From contig JARUPZ010000035.1 in assembly GCA_031213475.1 (NCBI GenBank), positions 2,331,453 to 2,395,452 on the forward strand: a DNA stretch of 64,000 nt, in the 5' to 3' direction. This DNA is from Nereocystis luetkeana (taxonomy: Eukaryota; Sar; Phaeophyceae; Laminariales; Laminariaceae). This document shows positions 34,001-40,646 of the stretch, piece after piece. A program made the position numbers and the translations under genes. The notes under the pieces were generated by a model that worked only from the letters and a program-made list of their open reading frames with translations, had not been told where the DNA came from and ran no database searches. The first letter of the stretch is position 1. Each line of letters starts with the position of its first letter.

Positions 34001-37000
34001 TGTACGTACGTATATAGCACGGAGTAATACAGCAGCAGCAGCAGCAGTATTAATAGTAGTAGTAGTAGTAGTGGTCCCTCTATTACAGCAGTGCCGGCTG
34101 AGGGTATGGTGCCGACTGCCAGCTATGTATAGCGCCTGCGAAATCGCTTTGGCCCCGCAGATGAAAACCAACCAGTTTGGCTGGCGGCCAGTGCGAGGAG
34201 GGAGTAGTGCCGGGGTGTTGCCGTTGTGTTGCCGGTATTTGTTGGCCGGCGCATACCGGCACTATGAACACCAGTAGAGGGGCCGCTACCGACTGCAAGC
34301 TAACTTGTACAGGGAAGGGTCAGAAGACGCGTACAAAGATACAGGGGTATTCTAATATCGCATTTGCTCTTTTTAGGCCGAAATATTTTTTTACCCTGAT
34401 TAATTCGTAGGCCCCTCCTGAATGAACCCTTTTAGAACCGCAGTCCCGTTTTGGGGACTAGCCGCTCGAATTATCGGAGAAGTCTGTCCCCAAGACGAGA
34501 CTGCAGTCCTAAAAAGTTTAACGCTATTGTTACGGGGGACCCTATTAAATAGGACCAACTATTGATAGTAAAAATAGCGAAATGTATAGGTGTTTGTGTG
34601 CACCGTAGGTCCTATTTACTGTGGTCCCCCGTAATATGAATAGTACTGCGCTGAATTGTCCCCAAATACGGGAGTGCGCTCCCTAAAAGAGGTTGCCACC
34701 GAGAAGGTACCCGCACCATCCCGTATGTGGGGTGCAGTTTTTTTTCGCATATATACATAGGCCATGGGGTTACACTCATCCGGGTTGAGCGTACCTTTTG
34801 AATTTGTTTTTCTAACGTCAGTTTCAGGGGGGGGGGTTATAGAACTGACGCATGTTTACATACGGTAAAAGGGGGCTGACCCCCTTTTGATATATCGGAG
34901 GCTCCTCATTTTGAGTTTTGAGGAGATCTGTGTATTCAGTACGCTTTTTAACCCGTTTCGAACTGCAGTCCCTTTATGGGGGAAAGACCGCTCAATTTCT
35001 AGGTAGTTTTTTTCCCCAAAACGGGAATGCAGTCCTGAAAGGGCTGCCGGGTATGACCCAAAGCTGGGCTTCTTTCAAGAAGAATCGAACGGGCAACCCG
35101 ATAAACTGACCTATGTATAACCTGGACAAGCTCCAGAGCCCCATGGTAACACCATCCCCTATTAATATATACCAGGCATACTGCATATAGAGAAACTCGA
35201 CCAAAATCATGGTAAAAACAATAACGAAATGGGTGGGTAGTTGCCCGGTTGAGGAAGGAGCCTATCAATCAACCAACCAACCCTCTTAGGACTTTCGAAG
35301 ATGAAAACCGACGATAAAAAGGTTGGCGGTTACAGCAACCATTGTGGCCGCTGCATGATTCGGGGAAACGGTACAAGCCGCGGCGGCGTCCCCCGAGACA
35401 CGATACAAGGAAGTCAGTGGCACGGCGGGTGGCGGGCGTCCAAAATGACCTCCCGCCCCCCACCCGTGTGCTGCCGGGCGCTCCTCCCGCTGCTCATGGG
35501 CCGATGATGACAAACACCAGAAATCATCAACCATTGTTTTTTGGGAAGTTATCAACCATTGTTTTGGGGTCCCCGAAGGGATTAATTTCCAGTCGCAAAT
35601 AGGTTGTATCGTGGCACGCTTCAGCTGCTCAACTGAGGAGCCGAAAGGGAGAATACCATCGTGAAAGAGCGTCAGAGTGCTGCCTGCGCACAGGGGCACG
35701 GGATGGTTTTCTCAGCAGCGCTCGATTTTTTTCCAGAACGGGGTTCCAATGTTGTTGTTTTTTAATGCCGAAATACCGCACAAAACGGTGTTTTTCGGAA
35801 AATAGGTGGTCCTAGAGTGTTTTTTTTTTTCCCCTTCCCGTAGTTTGAGTTGCTCGACTTTTAGCACCCCTTTGTAACCGTCGCTGTCGAGAAAAAACGA
35901 GCGCTGAGAAACGATCGCATCGTCCCTGTGCGAGCTCAACGCTCTTTAAGGTGTACAGGTGCTATCCCCTACCGTAGCACGCGTCACGATAACGCCTCTG
36001 CAAAACTCAACTCCACCCCCCACTCCCCCCCTCCAATCGACGCGGCCACCTGCCATCCGTGCAAGAAATCCCACCTCGCAAGCGGTTCTTTCTTAGCCGG
36101 ATGAATGCGGCTCACCCTTCATGCGACTCGCCCAAACGCCTCACGTTTTGCTTCGCGCTCGGTGCAAGCAATCAGTGTCCGCCTGGTCGGTGAAAACCTG
36201 ATGTGCGCTCCGTCGCGGCTTTTGTAGGGATGCGAGGGTATATGGTCATATACGACTGCGGCCATGCATGGCATGAGTACCCTCCCCCCCCCCCCCCCCA
36301 CCGCCGCCGCCGCTGCCGCCGCCGCCGCCTCCTTTGTCTTCTTACGGGCAGGTGCTAGTTAACCGGGAGCTGGTACGCCCTCCGCGAACCGTTTCAGACG
36401 GTTTCGACCTCCACTTGTTGGGAGACTGCGACGACATCGTGCGGCATCTGTGCGCACGCCTCGGGTGGGAACTCCCGCCTCTCCCCCAACCCCTGCTGCC
36501 ACCGCCATCCCCGCTCCCGCAACTCACGCTTAGAGGCGGCCTAGCGGGGGGGGAGGGGGGAGGGGGAAAAGGGGAGGGAGAAGAGAGGCGGGGGGAGGAG
36601 GAGGGGGGAGAGGGGGGGACGCCGAAGGCGCTTCTCATTCCTGCATTCGTACCGCCCAATAGTTACGTATTTTCTTCGGCGAGTACCGTGGGGGGGCTGG
36701 GCGGGCCAGGAAGCGAGGCTTTTGCTGCGCTAGGTGGTGGTAATGGGAACTGTGGTGGTGGTGGTGGGGGGGGGAGTGGTGTTGGCGGCGGCGTGGGGGG
36801 TGTCGGGGAGGCGGAGGAAGGGAGGGAGGGAGTCAAGGGGTGCCGTGGAGACGACGACGGGAACTTTGAAGAGGTCGTTACCTGGTGAGAGAAGGGGGGG
36901 GAAGGCCGGAGGGCGTTCAAAGAGGTTAGTGCTGTCTCGTTTTCGTTCTGTGTACATCAGCGAAACGCTTTTGTACGATTTGGTGGTTCTCCGCCGAAAT

Positions 37001-37670
37001 AATATTGGCGAAGTTTGGGACCTGGTCACCGCCCTGGTCACCGCCCTGGCCGCAGCAGTGTTTTTGTGTATGTACGTGTTTTTTTTTTTATCATTAGTTT
37101 TCATTGTTCTTTCGTGTTTGTAGTTCCCGCTGCGCTGGCCTTGGGTAGGCGCTTGGTCGTCTTCACCCCGTGTATTGGCGGGTGGCATGGGGCGGCAACG
37201 AGACTTTCGCGCCCGTCGGAAAGCAGTTTTGTTTTTCTTGTCTGGAGTTTTCGCGTGGTGTTGTGGTGTTGTCTTCCTGACTTCTCGTCTGCTGCATGCA
37301 CCTGCTTGCTTCTTTTTCTCTGCTGCGTAGCGCAGTCCGCTCACCAACGCAAATTTCTGTCTGCGCTCATGCTTCGGTTCGTTTGTTCGTGTGTGTCTGC
37401 TTTTTTGGTGTATGTCTTGCCTTGCATTGTCTGTCTGTGTGTTTGTCTGTCTGTCTGCGTCCGTCCGTCCGTCCGTCCGTCCGTGCGCCCATCCGACTGT
37501 CTTGTCTTCCTGTCTGTTTTTTTTTCAGCGACGGGTGCGACAAGGTGGTTGCCGGGGAGGTCTACGCCTGCAAGCAGTGCTTCGGGTTCGATCTCTGCGG
37601 GACCTGCCATGGCGGCGGCCGCAACAACCACGCGCGAGAAACGGGCCACTCGTTTCAAACGGCCGAGTAG
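18118..37670 (+). CDS. SIR2: Class I sirtuin (SIRT1/Sir2-like) fused to a C-terminal ZZ zinc finger
   Basis: NAD+-dependent protein deacylase, probably nuclear (N-terminus MPKRKK is NLS-like). Eight exons (18118-18296, 23376-23523, 26389-26497, 28835-28935, 32297-32425, 32845-32931, 36352-36884, 37529-37670) join in phase to about 475 residues. Visible are TGAGIS (55-60), GIPDFRS, TQNID (139-143), catalytic H158 in ACHGSF, zinc ligands C166/C169/C190/C193, [15 protein letters not shown] (230-235) and LLGDCDDIV. Intact ligands and catalytic histidine suggest an active enzyme. LVNRE plus LLGDCD points to the SIRT1/Sir2/Hst branch over SIRT2. Residues about 295-425 are a Pro-, Gly- and Glu-rich linker. 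Residues 429-469 form a ZZ finger with CxxC, CxxC, CxxC and HxxxxxH. The ATG has a good context (ACAGCCATGC). Intron 1 uses a GC donor. Confidence 0.92.
18503..18732. mobile_element. Family d MITE (d2)
   Basis: Left end ATCTCGGACAGATCATCGAT, interior GATCTAGATCTTTCAGAGCA. The right end is degraded (GTAGATCGTGATCTG). Confidence 0.55.
19248..19520. mobile_element. Family d MITE (d3)
   Basis: ACACCTCGGGCGGATCATCG at the left, TCCTGATCTGTCCGACGTG at the right in inverse orientation. Internal GATCTAGCTCATGTTGC is shared with other copies in reverse. Confidence 0.6.
19808..20054. mobile_element. Family d MITE (d4)
   Basis: ACGTCGGACAGATCACC at the left and ATGATATGTCCGG at the right. The middle shares GGATCTGTGATGTACAGATC with d2. 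Confidence 0.55.
20181..20276. mobile_element. Family b MITE (b4)
   Basis: TTAACCCTTTTGGGACTGCA at the left and TGCGGTACTAAGGGGGTTGAA at the right. The TTAA at the left end makes a TTAA target site possible but not proven. Confidence 0.75.
20651..20833 (+). repeat. R1 repeat tail plus R1 3' half in tandem
   Basis: A short tail (CATGCATGATATCGAGTAC, then C) is followed at 20699 by GCGCGCTTGGTGCAAGCAAT and the R1 3' half, ending GATAATGAGTAC plus C-rich sequence. Confidence 0.7.
21398..21424 (+). repeat. (GT)n microsatellite
   Basis: About 13 GT units, 40 bp before the exon-2-like segment. Confidence 0.9.
21465..21513 (+). pseudogene. Degenerate copy of sirtuin exon 2 start
   Basis: ACGACAGCGTCTC matches the acceptor and first bases of exon 2 exactly, and TCCCTGACTTC matches the GIPDF codons. 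About 36 of 50 bases agree. The same frame reads [12 protein letters not shown] and then reaches a stop at 21528. It lies in the intron directly upstream of the true exon 2. Confidence 0.55.
22232..22437. mobile_element. Family b MITE (b5) split by a family a MITE
   Basis: The left arm GACCCATTTAGGACCGCCGT and right arm GTCCCCAAAACGGGACTGCA belong to one palindrome. A complete family a element sits between them. Confidence 0.8.
22274..22378. mobile_element. Family a MITE (a3) nested in b5
   Basis: TTACGGGGGACCATAGTTAA to CTATGGTCCCCCGTAA, flanked by TA at 22272-22273 and 22379-22380. Removing it with one TA restores a normal family b sequence. Confidence 0.85.
22480..23170. repeat. Family h fragments between inverted repeats
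   Basis: A family h copy (22480-22660) ends at TTTTGATACCAACCATTCGAG (about 22658). Its inverse CTCGAATGGTTGGTAACAAAA is near 23145. A second h-like fragment is at 22975-23120. Together they look like one foldback-type insertion of about 700 bp. Confidence 0.5.
23376..23523 (+). CDS. SIR2: Sirtuin exon 2 (CGIPDFRS)
   Basis: Acceptor GACAG ends at 23375, donor GTATGA at 23524. It encodes [17 protein letters not shown] and [18 protein letters not shown]. The one leading base completes the serine of GAGIS. Confidence 0.93.
23941..24380. other. GC-rich island in sirtuin intron 2 with direct repeats at its ends
   Basis: GGAGACCTACGATTCGCGCG (about 23974) and GGAGACCCATGATTTGCGCG (about 24357) bracket about 380 bp of GC-rich sequence. 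It is open in several frames on both strands (longest 132 codons). No domain is recognised and no adjacent splice pairing supports an exon. Confidence 0.4.
25003..25072 (+). repeat. (AAC)n microsatellite
   Basis: About 23 AAC units in sirtuin intron 2. The poly-Thr and poly-Cys open frames over it are artefacts. Confidence 0.95.
25409..25540 (-). repeat. R1 repeat, minus orientation
   Basis: GTACTCGATCTCATGCATGG, GTCGGGTTTTCACCGACCAGG and ATTGCTTGC in reverse sense. A family f element follows directly. Confidence 0.7.
25549..25763. mobile_element. Family f MITE (f1), left end truncated
   Basis: CAGAACGGGAAGGTTAAAG, TTTTCGGGAAAATG, GAAAACGAGCGCTG and the right end TGCGAAGTCAACGCTCTT. It abuts a family b MITE. 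Confidence 0.6.
25765..25862. mobile_element. Family b MITE (b6)
   Basis: GCCCTTTTAGGACCGCAGTC pairs with GACTGCGGTCCTGAAGGGGT. Confidence 0.8.
26034..26320. mobile_element. Family d MITE (d5), 68 bp before sirtuin exon 3
   Basis: ACCTCGGTCAGATAGATGGT at the left and GATGACCTCTCCGAGGTG at the right. It contains TACAGCAGTA. The empty form of the TA site that carries TACCTGGTA in d6 is at 26238. Confidence 0.7.
26389..26497 (+). CDS. SIR2: Sirtuin exon 3 (TQNID)
   Basis: Acceptor CCCCAG ends at 26388, donor GTGAGA at 26498. It encodes [33 protein letters not shown] and one extra base. The NID asparagine that contacts NAD is present. Confidence 0.93.
26601..26678. repeat. Family g short repeat
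   Basis: TGTAGTCAGAACCCAATGTA to GGTGGGTTCTGATTTC, preceded by CACGGGGGAGCA, which resembles a family a end. Confidence 0.45.
27295..27438. mobile_element. Family a MITE (a4) with internal duplication
   Basis: TTACGGGGGACCATAGTTAA to CTATGATCCCCCGTAT. The segment CCATTTCTACTAACAATATT plus TGGTCCTATTAACT is present twice in tandem, making this copy about 40 bp longer than the rest. Confidence 0.8.
27565..27680. mobile_element. Family a MITE (a5) carrying TACCAGGTA
   Basis: TTACGGGGGACCATAGTTAC to CTATGGTTCCCCGTAA with TA flanks. TACCAGGTA at 27615-27623 replaces the single TA of the consensus. Confidence 0.8.
27829..27932. mobile_element. Family a MITE (a6), decayed right end
   Basis: CTACGGAGGACCATATTAAA at the left. 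The right TIR is replaced by a C run (CCCCCCCCCGTAA). Confidence 0.65.
28423..28714. mobile_element. Family d MITE (d6), 120 bp before sirtuin exon 4
   Basis: ACACCTCAGACCGATCATGA at the left and CGATGACCTGTCCGACGTG at the right. It contains a CCTGGTACCTGGTA run (28631-28644) missing from d5. Confidence 0.7.
28835..28935 (+). CDS. SIR2: Sirtuin exon 4 (catalytic His, first zinc Cys pair)
   Basis: Acceptor GCAG ends at 28834, donor GTGAGT at 28936. It encodes [16 protein letters not shown] and ASCLSCRKK. Histidine 158 is the general base of the family. Confidence 0.93.
29460..29950 (+). repeat. Two R1 repeats in tandem
   Basis: Full-length copies at 29460-29706 and 29727-29946. Each has the TTGAAGC head, GCGCTTGGTGCAAGCA and GTGAAAACCCGAC(A/G)TGCTCC. 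The second runs straight into a LINE-like fragment. Confidence 0.75.
29947..30512 (+). pseudogene. LINE-like retrotransposon 3' end (best copy)
   Basis: Conceptual peptides in two frames include [30 protein letters not shown] and [20 protein letters not shown] and [16 protein letters not shown] follow. The CxC...H...C arrangement resembles the C-terminal zinc-knuckle-like motif of non-LTR retrotransposons. A frameshift near 30085 and stops make it dead. It ends AAAAAATGAGTAC followed by C. Confidence 0.6.
30527..30750 (+). repeat. R1 repeat 3' half plus extra tail
   Basis: TGCCTGGTCGGTGAAGACCC to GAGTAC plus C (30531-30666), then a second tail (CCCGTCACGGCGTTG to ATATGAGTAC plus C-rich). Confidence 0.7.
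30850..31092 (+). repeat. R1 repeat
   Basis: CGCTGTTATCCATACC head, CACAAGCGGTTCTTTTG, TGCCTGGCCGGTGAAAACCC and CATGACATGAGTAC tail. Confidence 0.7.
31361..31414. repeat. Three 17-bp direct repeats, each a small hairpin
   Basis: TACAGTTCTCTTCGAAC occurs three times in a row. AGTTC and GAACT pair around TCTTC, so each unit can fold. Confidence 0.85.
31793..31832. repeat. Half of a family b MITE (b7)
   Basis: TTTTGTCCTCAAAACGAGAT and TGCAGTCCTCGAAGGGTT match one arm only. Confidence 0.55.
32052..32156. mobile_element. Family a MITE (a7)
   Basis: TGACGGGGGACCACAGTAAA to TTTACTGTGGTCCCCCGTAG. The arms carry matching changes from the consensus (CACAGTAAA/TTTACTGTG), as also seen in a10. Confidence 0.8.
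32297..32425 (+). CDS. SIR2: Sirtuin exon 5 (second Cys pair, KPDITFFGE)
   Basis: Acceptor GCCAG ends at 32296, donor GTGGGG at 32426, 43 codons in phase 0. It encodes [26 protein letters not shown] microsatellite lies just upstream. Confidence 0.93.
32702..32828 (+). repeat. (CCTT)n microsatellite next to sirtuin exon 6
   Basis: About 30 CCTT units with one CCGT variant, ending 16 bp before the exon 6 acceptor. It forms an unusually long pyrimidine tract. Confidence 0.95.
32845..32931 (+). CDS. SIR2: Sirtuin exon 6 (GTSLKV)
   Basis: Acceptor CGCCAG ends at 32844, donor GTGCAG at 32932, 29 codons. It encodes [16 protein letters not shown] and ends HVPQ. A CCTT array of about 120 bp makes up the polypyrimidine region before it. 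Confidence 0.92.
33416..33636. mobile_element. Two adjacent family a MITEs (a8, a9)
   Basis: a8 (33416-33528) starts TTACGGGGGACCATAGTAAA and carries TACCTGGTG at 33436. a9 (33532-33636) starts TTATGGGGGGCCATAGTTGA and ends GGTCCCCCGTAA. They are separated by only a TA-containing trinucleotide. Confidence 0.78.
34424..34634. mobile_element. Family b MITE (b8) beside family a MITE (a10)
   Basis: b8 (34424-34522) spans AACCCTTTTAGAACCGCAGT to GACTGCAGTCCTAAAAAGTT. a10 (34530-34634) spans TTACGGGGGACCCTATTAAA to GTGGTCCCCCGTAA. A half family b arm follows at about 34655-34692. Confidence 0.78.
34948..35045. mobile_element. Family b MITE (b9)
   Basis: TTAACCCGTTTCGAACTGCA to GGGAATGCAGTCCTGAAAGG. 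Confidence 0.75.
35713..35947. mobile_element. Family f MITE (f2)
   Basis: CAGCGCTCGATTTTTTTCCA, CGACTTTTAGCACCCCTTTG, AACGAGCGCTGAGAAACGAT and the right end TGTGCGAGCTCAACGCTC. Confidence 0.65.
36042..36300 (+). repeat. R1 repeat directly before sirtuin exon 7
   Basis: Head CTGCCATCCGTGCAAG, then CGCGCTCGGTGCAAGCAATC and GTGAAAACCTGATG, tail CATGGCATGAGTAC and C-rich sequence. A CCG microsatellite separates it from the exon 7 acceptor at 36351. Confidence 0.7.
36352..36884 (+). CDS. SIR2: Sirtuin exon 7 (LLGDCD end of catalytic core plus linker)
   Basis: Acceptor GGGCAG ends at 36351. It encodes [20 protein letters not shown] and LCARLGW, then a Pro stretch and Gly/Glu/Ser-rich sequence. 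The frame would stop at TGA 36886, but splitting at CTG|GTGAGA gives phase 2 and completes a cysteine with exon 8. The low-complexity middle could hide a further intron; I see no compelling sites. Confidence 0.82.
37529..37670 (+). CDS. SIR2: Sirtuin exon 8 (ZZ zinc finger, stop)
   Basis: Acceptor TTTTTCAG ends at 37528. It encodes (C)[25 protein letters not shown] and HARETGH, then SFQTAE and TAG at 37668-37670. All eight ZZ ligands are present once the split cysteine codon is joined. Confidence 0.87.
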
Positions 37671-37779
37671 CCTCAGGCCGGTCGTCCTTCTGGACCGCTG
37701 TGGCTATTGCTTGTCACGGTAGCAGCGGTGGCGGTGTTGATGGCCAAAGGGATGACAGTGGCTATGCCAGGGTGGGTGT

Positions 37780-37960
37780 GGTGTCAGTAGTTGGGGGGGG
37801 CGGAGGGGGGGGGATTGTAGTGGTGGTGGAGGGGTGGTCGTGGTTTGGGGGGGGTGGTGGCGGCGCTGGTGGTGGTGGTTGTGGTGGTAATGGTCGTGTT
37901 TGGGGGTGGGGTGGTGGTGGTGGTGGTGGTGGTGGTGGTGGGGAGGATGGGGATTGTGGT
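37780..37960 (+). repeat. G-rich / (GGT)n tract in the sirtuin 3' flank
   Basis: Many runs of three or more G and long GGT arrays, capable of G-quadruplexes on the plus strand. It begins about 110 bp after the sirtuin stop, so it may lie in the 3' UTR. Confidence 0.8.
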
Positions 37961-38639
37961 AGGGGGTCGTCTACTTCGGGAAGGGTGGCGAGAGCGGAGG
38001 AAGCATTGCTTTTGGGGCGAAATAATTCAATCCCCTTTTACTCGTGTGTAATGACTACCAGTAGCTTGTTGCGGGTGCGTGGAGTGCGAGGTTATGGCGG
38101 TGGGGGAGAGTTGGTTGCGCTAGCTCTGGCACGCAAAGCGGTGCTGATTGAAGTTTCGGGACACCCCCGTACTTGGGGTGCCACGGGCCCTTGAGTGGCA
38201 CGGCCCGTGGTCTTTTTTCCTTTGCTGACGCCGACGGGCCGACATGCTGAGCGGTGGTACGCGCTCGTTTCTTGTTTTGTTTCTGCCTCGTGCAGGAAGT
38301 TGGCCTCGAGCTTCGTTTACGTAGTGTATCATTATTTTTTAAGGCCGCACCTATTTTGCAGTGCGTGGCTTCGTTTTGTCTTGTCAAACAAAAGCTTAAA
38401 TTTCCTAAAAAATCATTTTTCTGGCTTTGGTTTATTCTTCACACAAATGTGTTTGTTCAGTAGTATCATGGTATTTCAACCCCCCCCCCTCTATATTGAG
38501 TACAACCCCCCCCCCCCACGGGGGAGGGGGGTAGAAACTGTGACGGTCCGCCCTCATCCAGTTTCCCCGCCGCCCCCCCGCCCCTCATCCCCCGTCTCCC
38601 ATTCCTGCTATTGTACACGGCTAACCTGCCCCCTACTCT

Positions 38640-39720
38640 GACGGACATCCTCGACAGCCCAGAAGCTCATCCAGAAGCCGCGTTCTAGCCTGACCCTCCT
38701 CTTTTCTTGCCTCTCCACGCCCCATGTCGTCTCCGTGCCCCGGCTGCCTACTCGATTCCCCTGTCCTCCCCACTTTTACTCTGAGCACCCAGAGTGGACC
38801 CTCCATATTCGACCTAGCGTACCCCATAAAATGCTTGCGACACCCACCTTCCTTCTCTCTGGATGACCCATCTGTTGCGCTCCCACCCCCGTCAGCCTTG
38901 TCGCCCCCCCCCCCCTATCCTCCCCCAGTGCTGCGCGAACCCCTCCGGTATCAGTTGCGCAACTGCCCCCCTGCCCTGCGATCTCCATTCCTCCCCCACT
39001 CTCTTTTGTCTAAATTTACCACGTCTCTCTTTTGTCTGCTCTTTAGGCAGAACGACGCCTGCCCTCTCGTCCACACCTCCCACCCCCCCCCCCCCCCGCT
39101 CCTGTATTCCATCGCGGGGGCATTCCCCTCCCCACCCGGGGGGCTTCTTCTGTAGTAGTCGAACAGCTGCACCAGCAGGTCCACTTCGTTTCCCTCCAGA
39201 CCCCCCCCCCCCCACCCCTCTGCAAACCCGCGTCCTCACCATGACAGCCCCTCTTCTCCCCTGGTCCCCTTTCCCTCCCTTTAAGCGGTGCCCGCTGGTC
39301 TCATGTGCACCCTTTTCTCGAAAAAGGCTGCTGTTAATACCTGCTTCTCAAGCTGTAACCCTCGTGCAACCCCCCCCCCCCACCCCCTGCGAATAGTCCC
39401 GATGCCCCCAGCGGCAGCCAGTACCTGGTACGTCAGGGCCCAAACCGACCCACGCTGTCGTCCCGCCCGCACCCCTGTTGCCGAGACCCTCTCCTCCATC
39501 ACCCTGATTATCGCCCACGTCGTCAGCGCTCTCATCACCCGCGTCTGGCTTCCCGCCTCCAAGTGCGCCCTCTCGACCCCTTTCGTCGTCGGCTTGATCC
39601 TGGAGTACTGCAGCGGCAATGACAACCCCAGCCACTGCTCGTGATAGAAGTTCACCGCCGTCCAAGTTCTCGCCCACGGTCGCCTCCTCATTAAACCTCT
39701 CAGCGCAGCAGTAGGCCGTG
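38640..39720 (-). pseudogene. Decayed tyrosine recombinase (Crypton/DIRS-like)
   Basis: Minus-strand peptides in order: LPLQYSRIKPTTKGVERAHL, ALTTWAIIRVMEE and WALTYQVLAAA. Then VDLLVQLFDYYRRSPP, WEVWTRGQASFCL and AQHWGRIGGGATRL. This follows my recollection of the tyrosine-recombinase family of stramenopile mobile elements, including an H-x-x-R box followed by GGAT. Frameshifts, stops and poly-G/poly-C expansions destroy the frame. Confidence 0.55.
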
Positions 39721-40018
39721 AACTCCGTCAGCTAATCCACCAGCCCCCACTCGTGTGTCTCCCCCGTGAACTAGTCCTCCCCTTTTCCCCTCCGCGTGAA
39801 CCCTGCAGCTCACCCGCATCCTCCAACCTTACGCACAACTCCTCCGAGTTGACTCACGCAGCTAGTCTGCTTAAACAATATCCGAACACATCTATCTCCG
39901 TTCCTTCCGCTCCAAGTTTTCTGGGGCTGCCTCGTAAACGGCGGGACCTTCCGCGGTCAGTCTCATTAGGACTTTAATCGTCCTTCCAGTCCGTTGTTCC
40001 TTCCGCTATGTACCGTAG

Positions 40019-40265
40019 AGAGCGAGCGTTGACTTCAAACAGGGGTGCGATCGTTTTTCGGAGTGCGATTCTTCCAGAACGGGAAGGTTAAGGCTGCCAC
40101 TACCGAAAAAGCAGGGGAGGTGATTTCGGAATAGATCTGGTCGAGAGCGAGCCTTCGAAAATAACAGTGGTTTTCGACTGTAGCACCGTTGTGGCCGCTT
40201 TTTGCCGAGAACACGAGCGCTGAAAAAGCGATCGCATCTCCCTCCTGTGCGACCTCAACGCTCTT
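40019..40265. mobile_element. Family f MITE (f3)
   Basis: AGAGCGAGCGTTGACTTCAA at the left and TGTGCGACCTCAACGCTCTT at the right, inverted. It contains CCAGAACGGGAAGGTTAAGG and ACGAGCGCTGAAAAAGCGAT. Confidence 0.7.
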
Positions 40266-40379
40266 GCACGTCCCTCACGTGCTTTGACTGGAAGCACACC
40301 ACCCCCTTATCTCCTCCCAACACCCCCATAATGATCATCATCCTCCCCGATATATCTCCCCCCCCTCGGCAGATGGTAG

Positions 40380-40600
40380 CGAGAAAACGATCGCTATCCT
40401 AGGAAAATAGATGGTGGCCTCAGGCGGCGAAACAGGAAGGGGATAAGAGTGGCAAACAGTTGCTCTGTAAGATATGGAAATCACGAAATGAGCGCCCAAA
40501 TGTTGGAGGTGTCTCTATTAGGAGTAGGAACTGTGCTCCGTCTCGAAAGGGATGCGTGATCAATGGCCAAACCCCTGAGGCAAGCAACAAATGAGTACCC
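40380..40600 (+). pseudogene. LINE-like 3' fragment
   Basis: GATGGTGGCCTCAGGCGGCG and AAATGTTGGAGGTGTCTCT match the 30-kb copy, ending AACAAATGAGTAC plus C. It preserves another empty form of the a1 insertion site (CCTAGG at 40398). Confidence 0.6.
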
Positions 40601-40646
40601 CCCCAGGCATTGTAGGGATTCGAGGGTATGTGGTCAAACGACTAAG

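Noticed and set aside
36730..37347. 205-codon minus-strand frame
   Set aside because: Antisense of the Gly-rich sirtuin linker and following intron; no conserved motif.
37391..38194. 267-codon plus-strand open frame
   Set aside because: Runs through the sirtuin last exon in another frame and then a GGT/G-rich tract; the protein is mostly poly-Gly/Val, a composition artefact.
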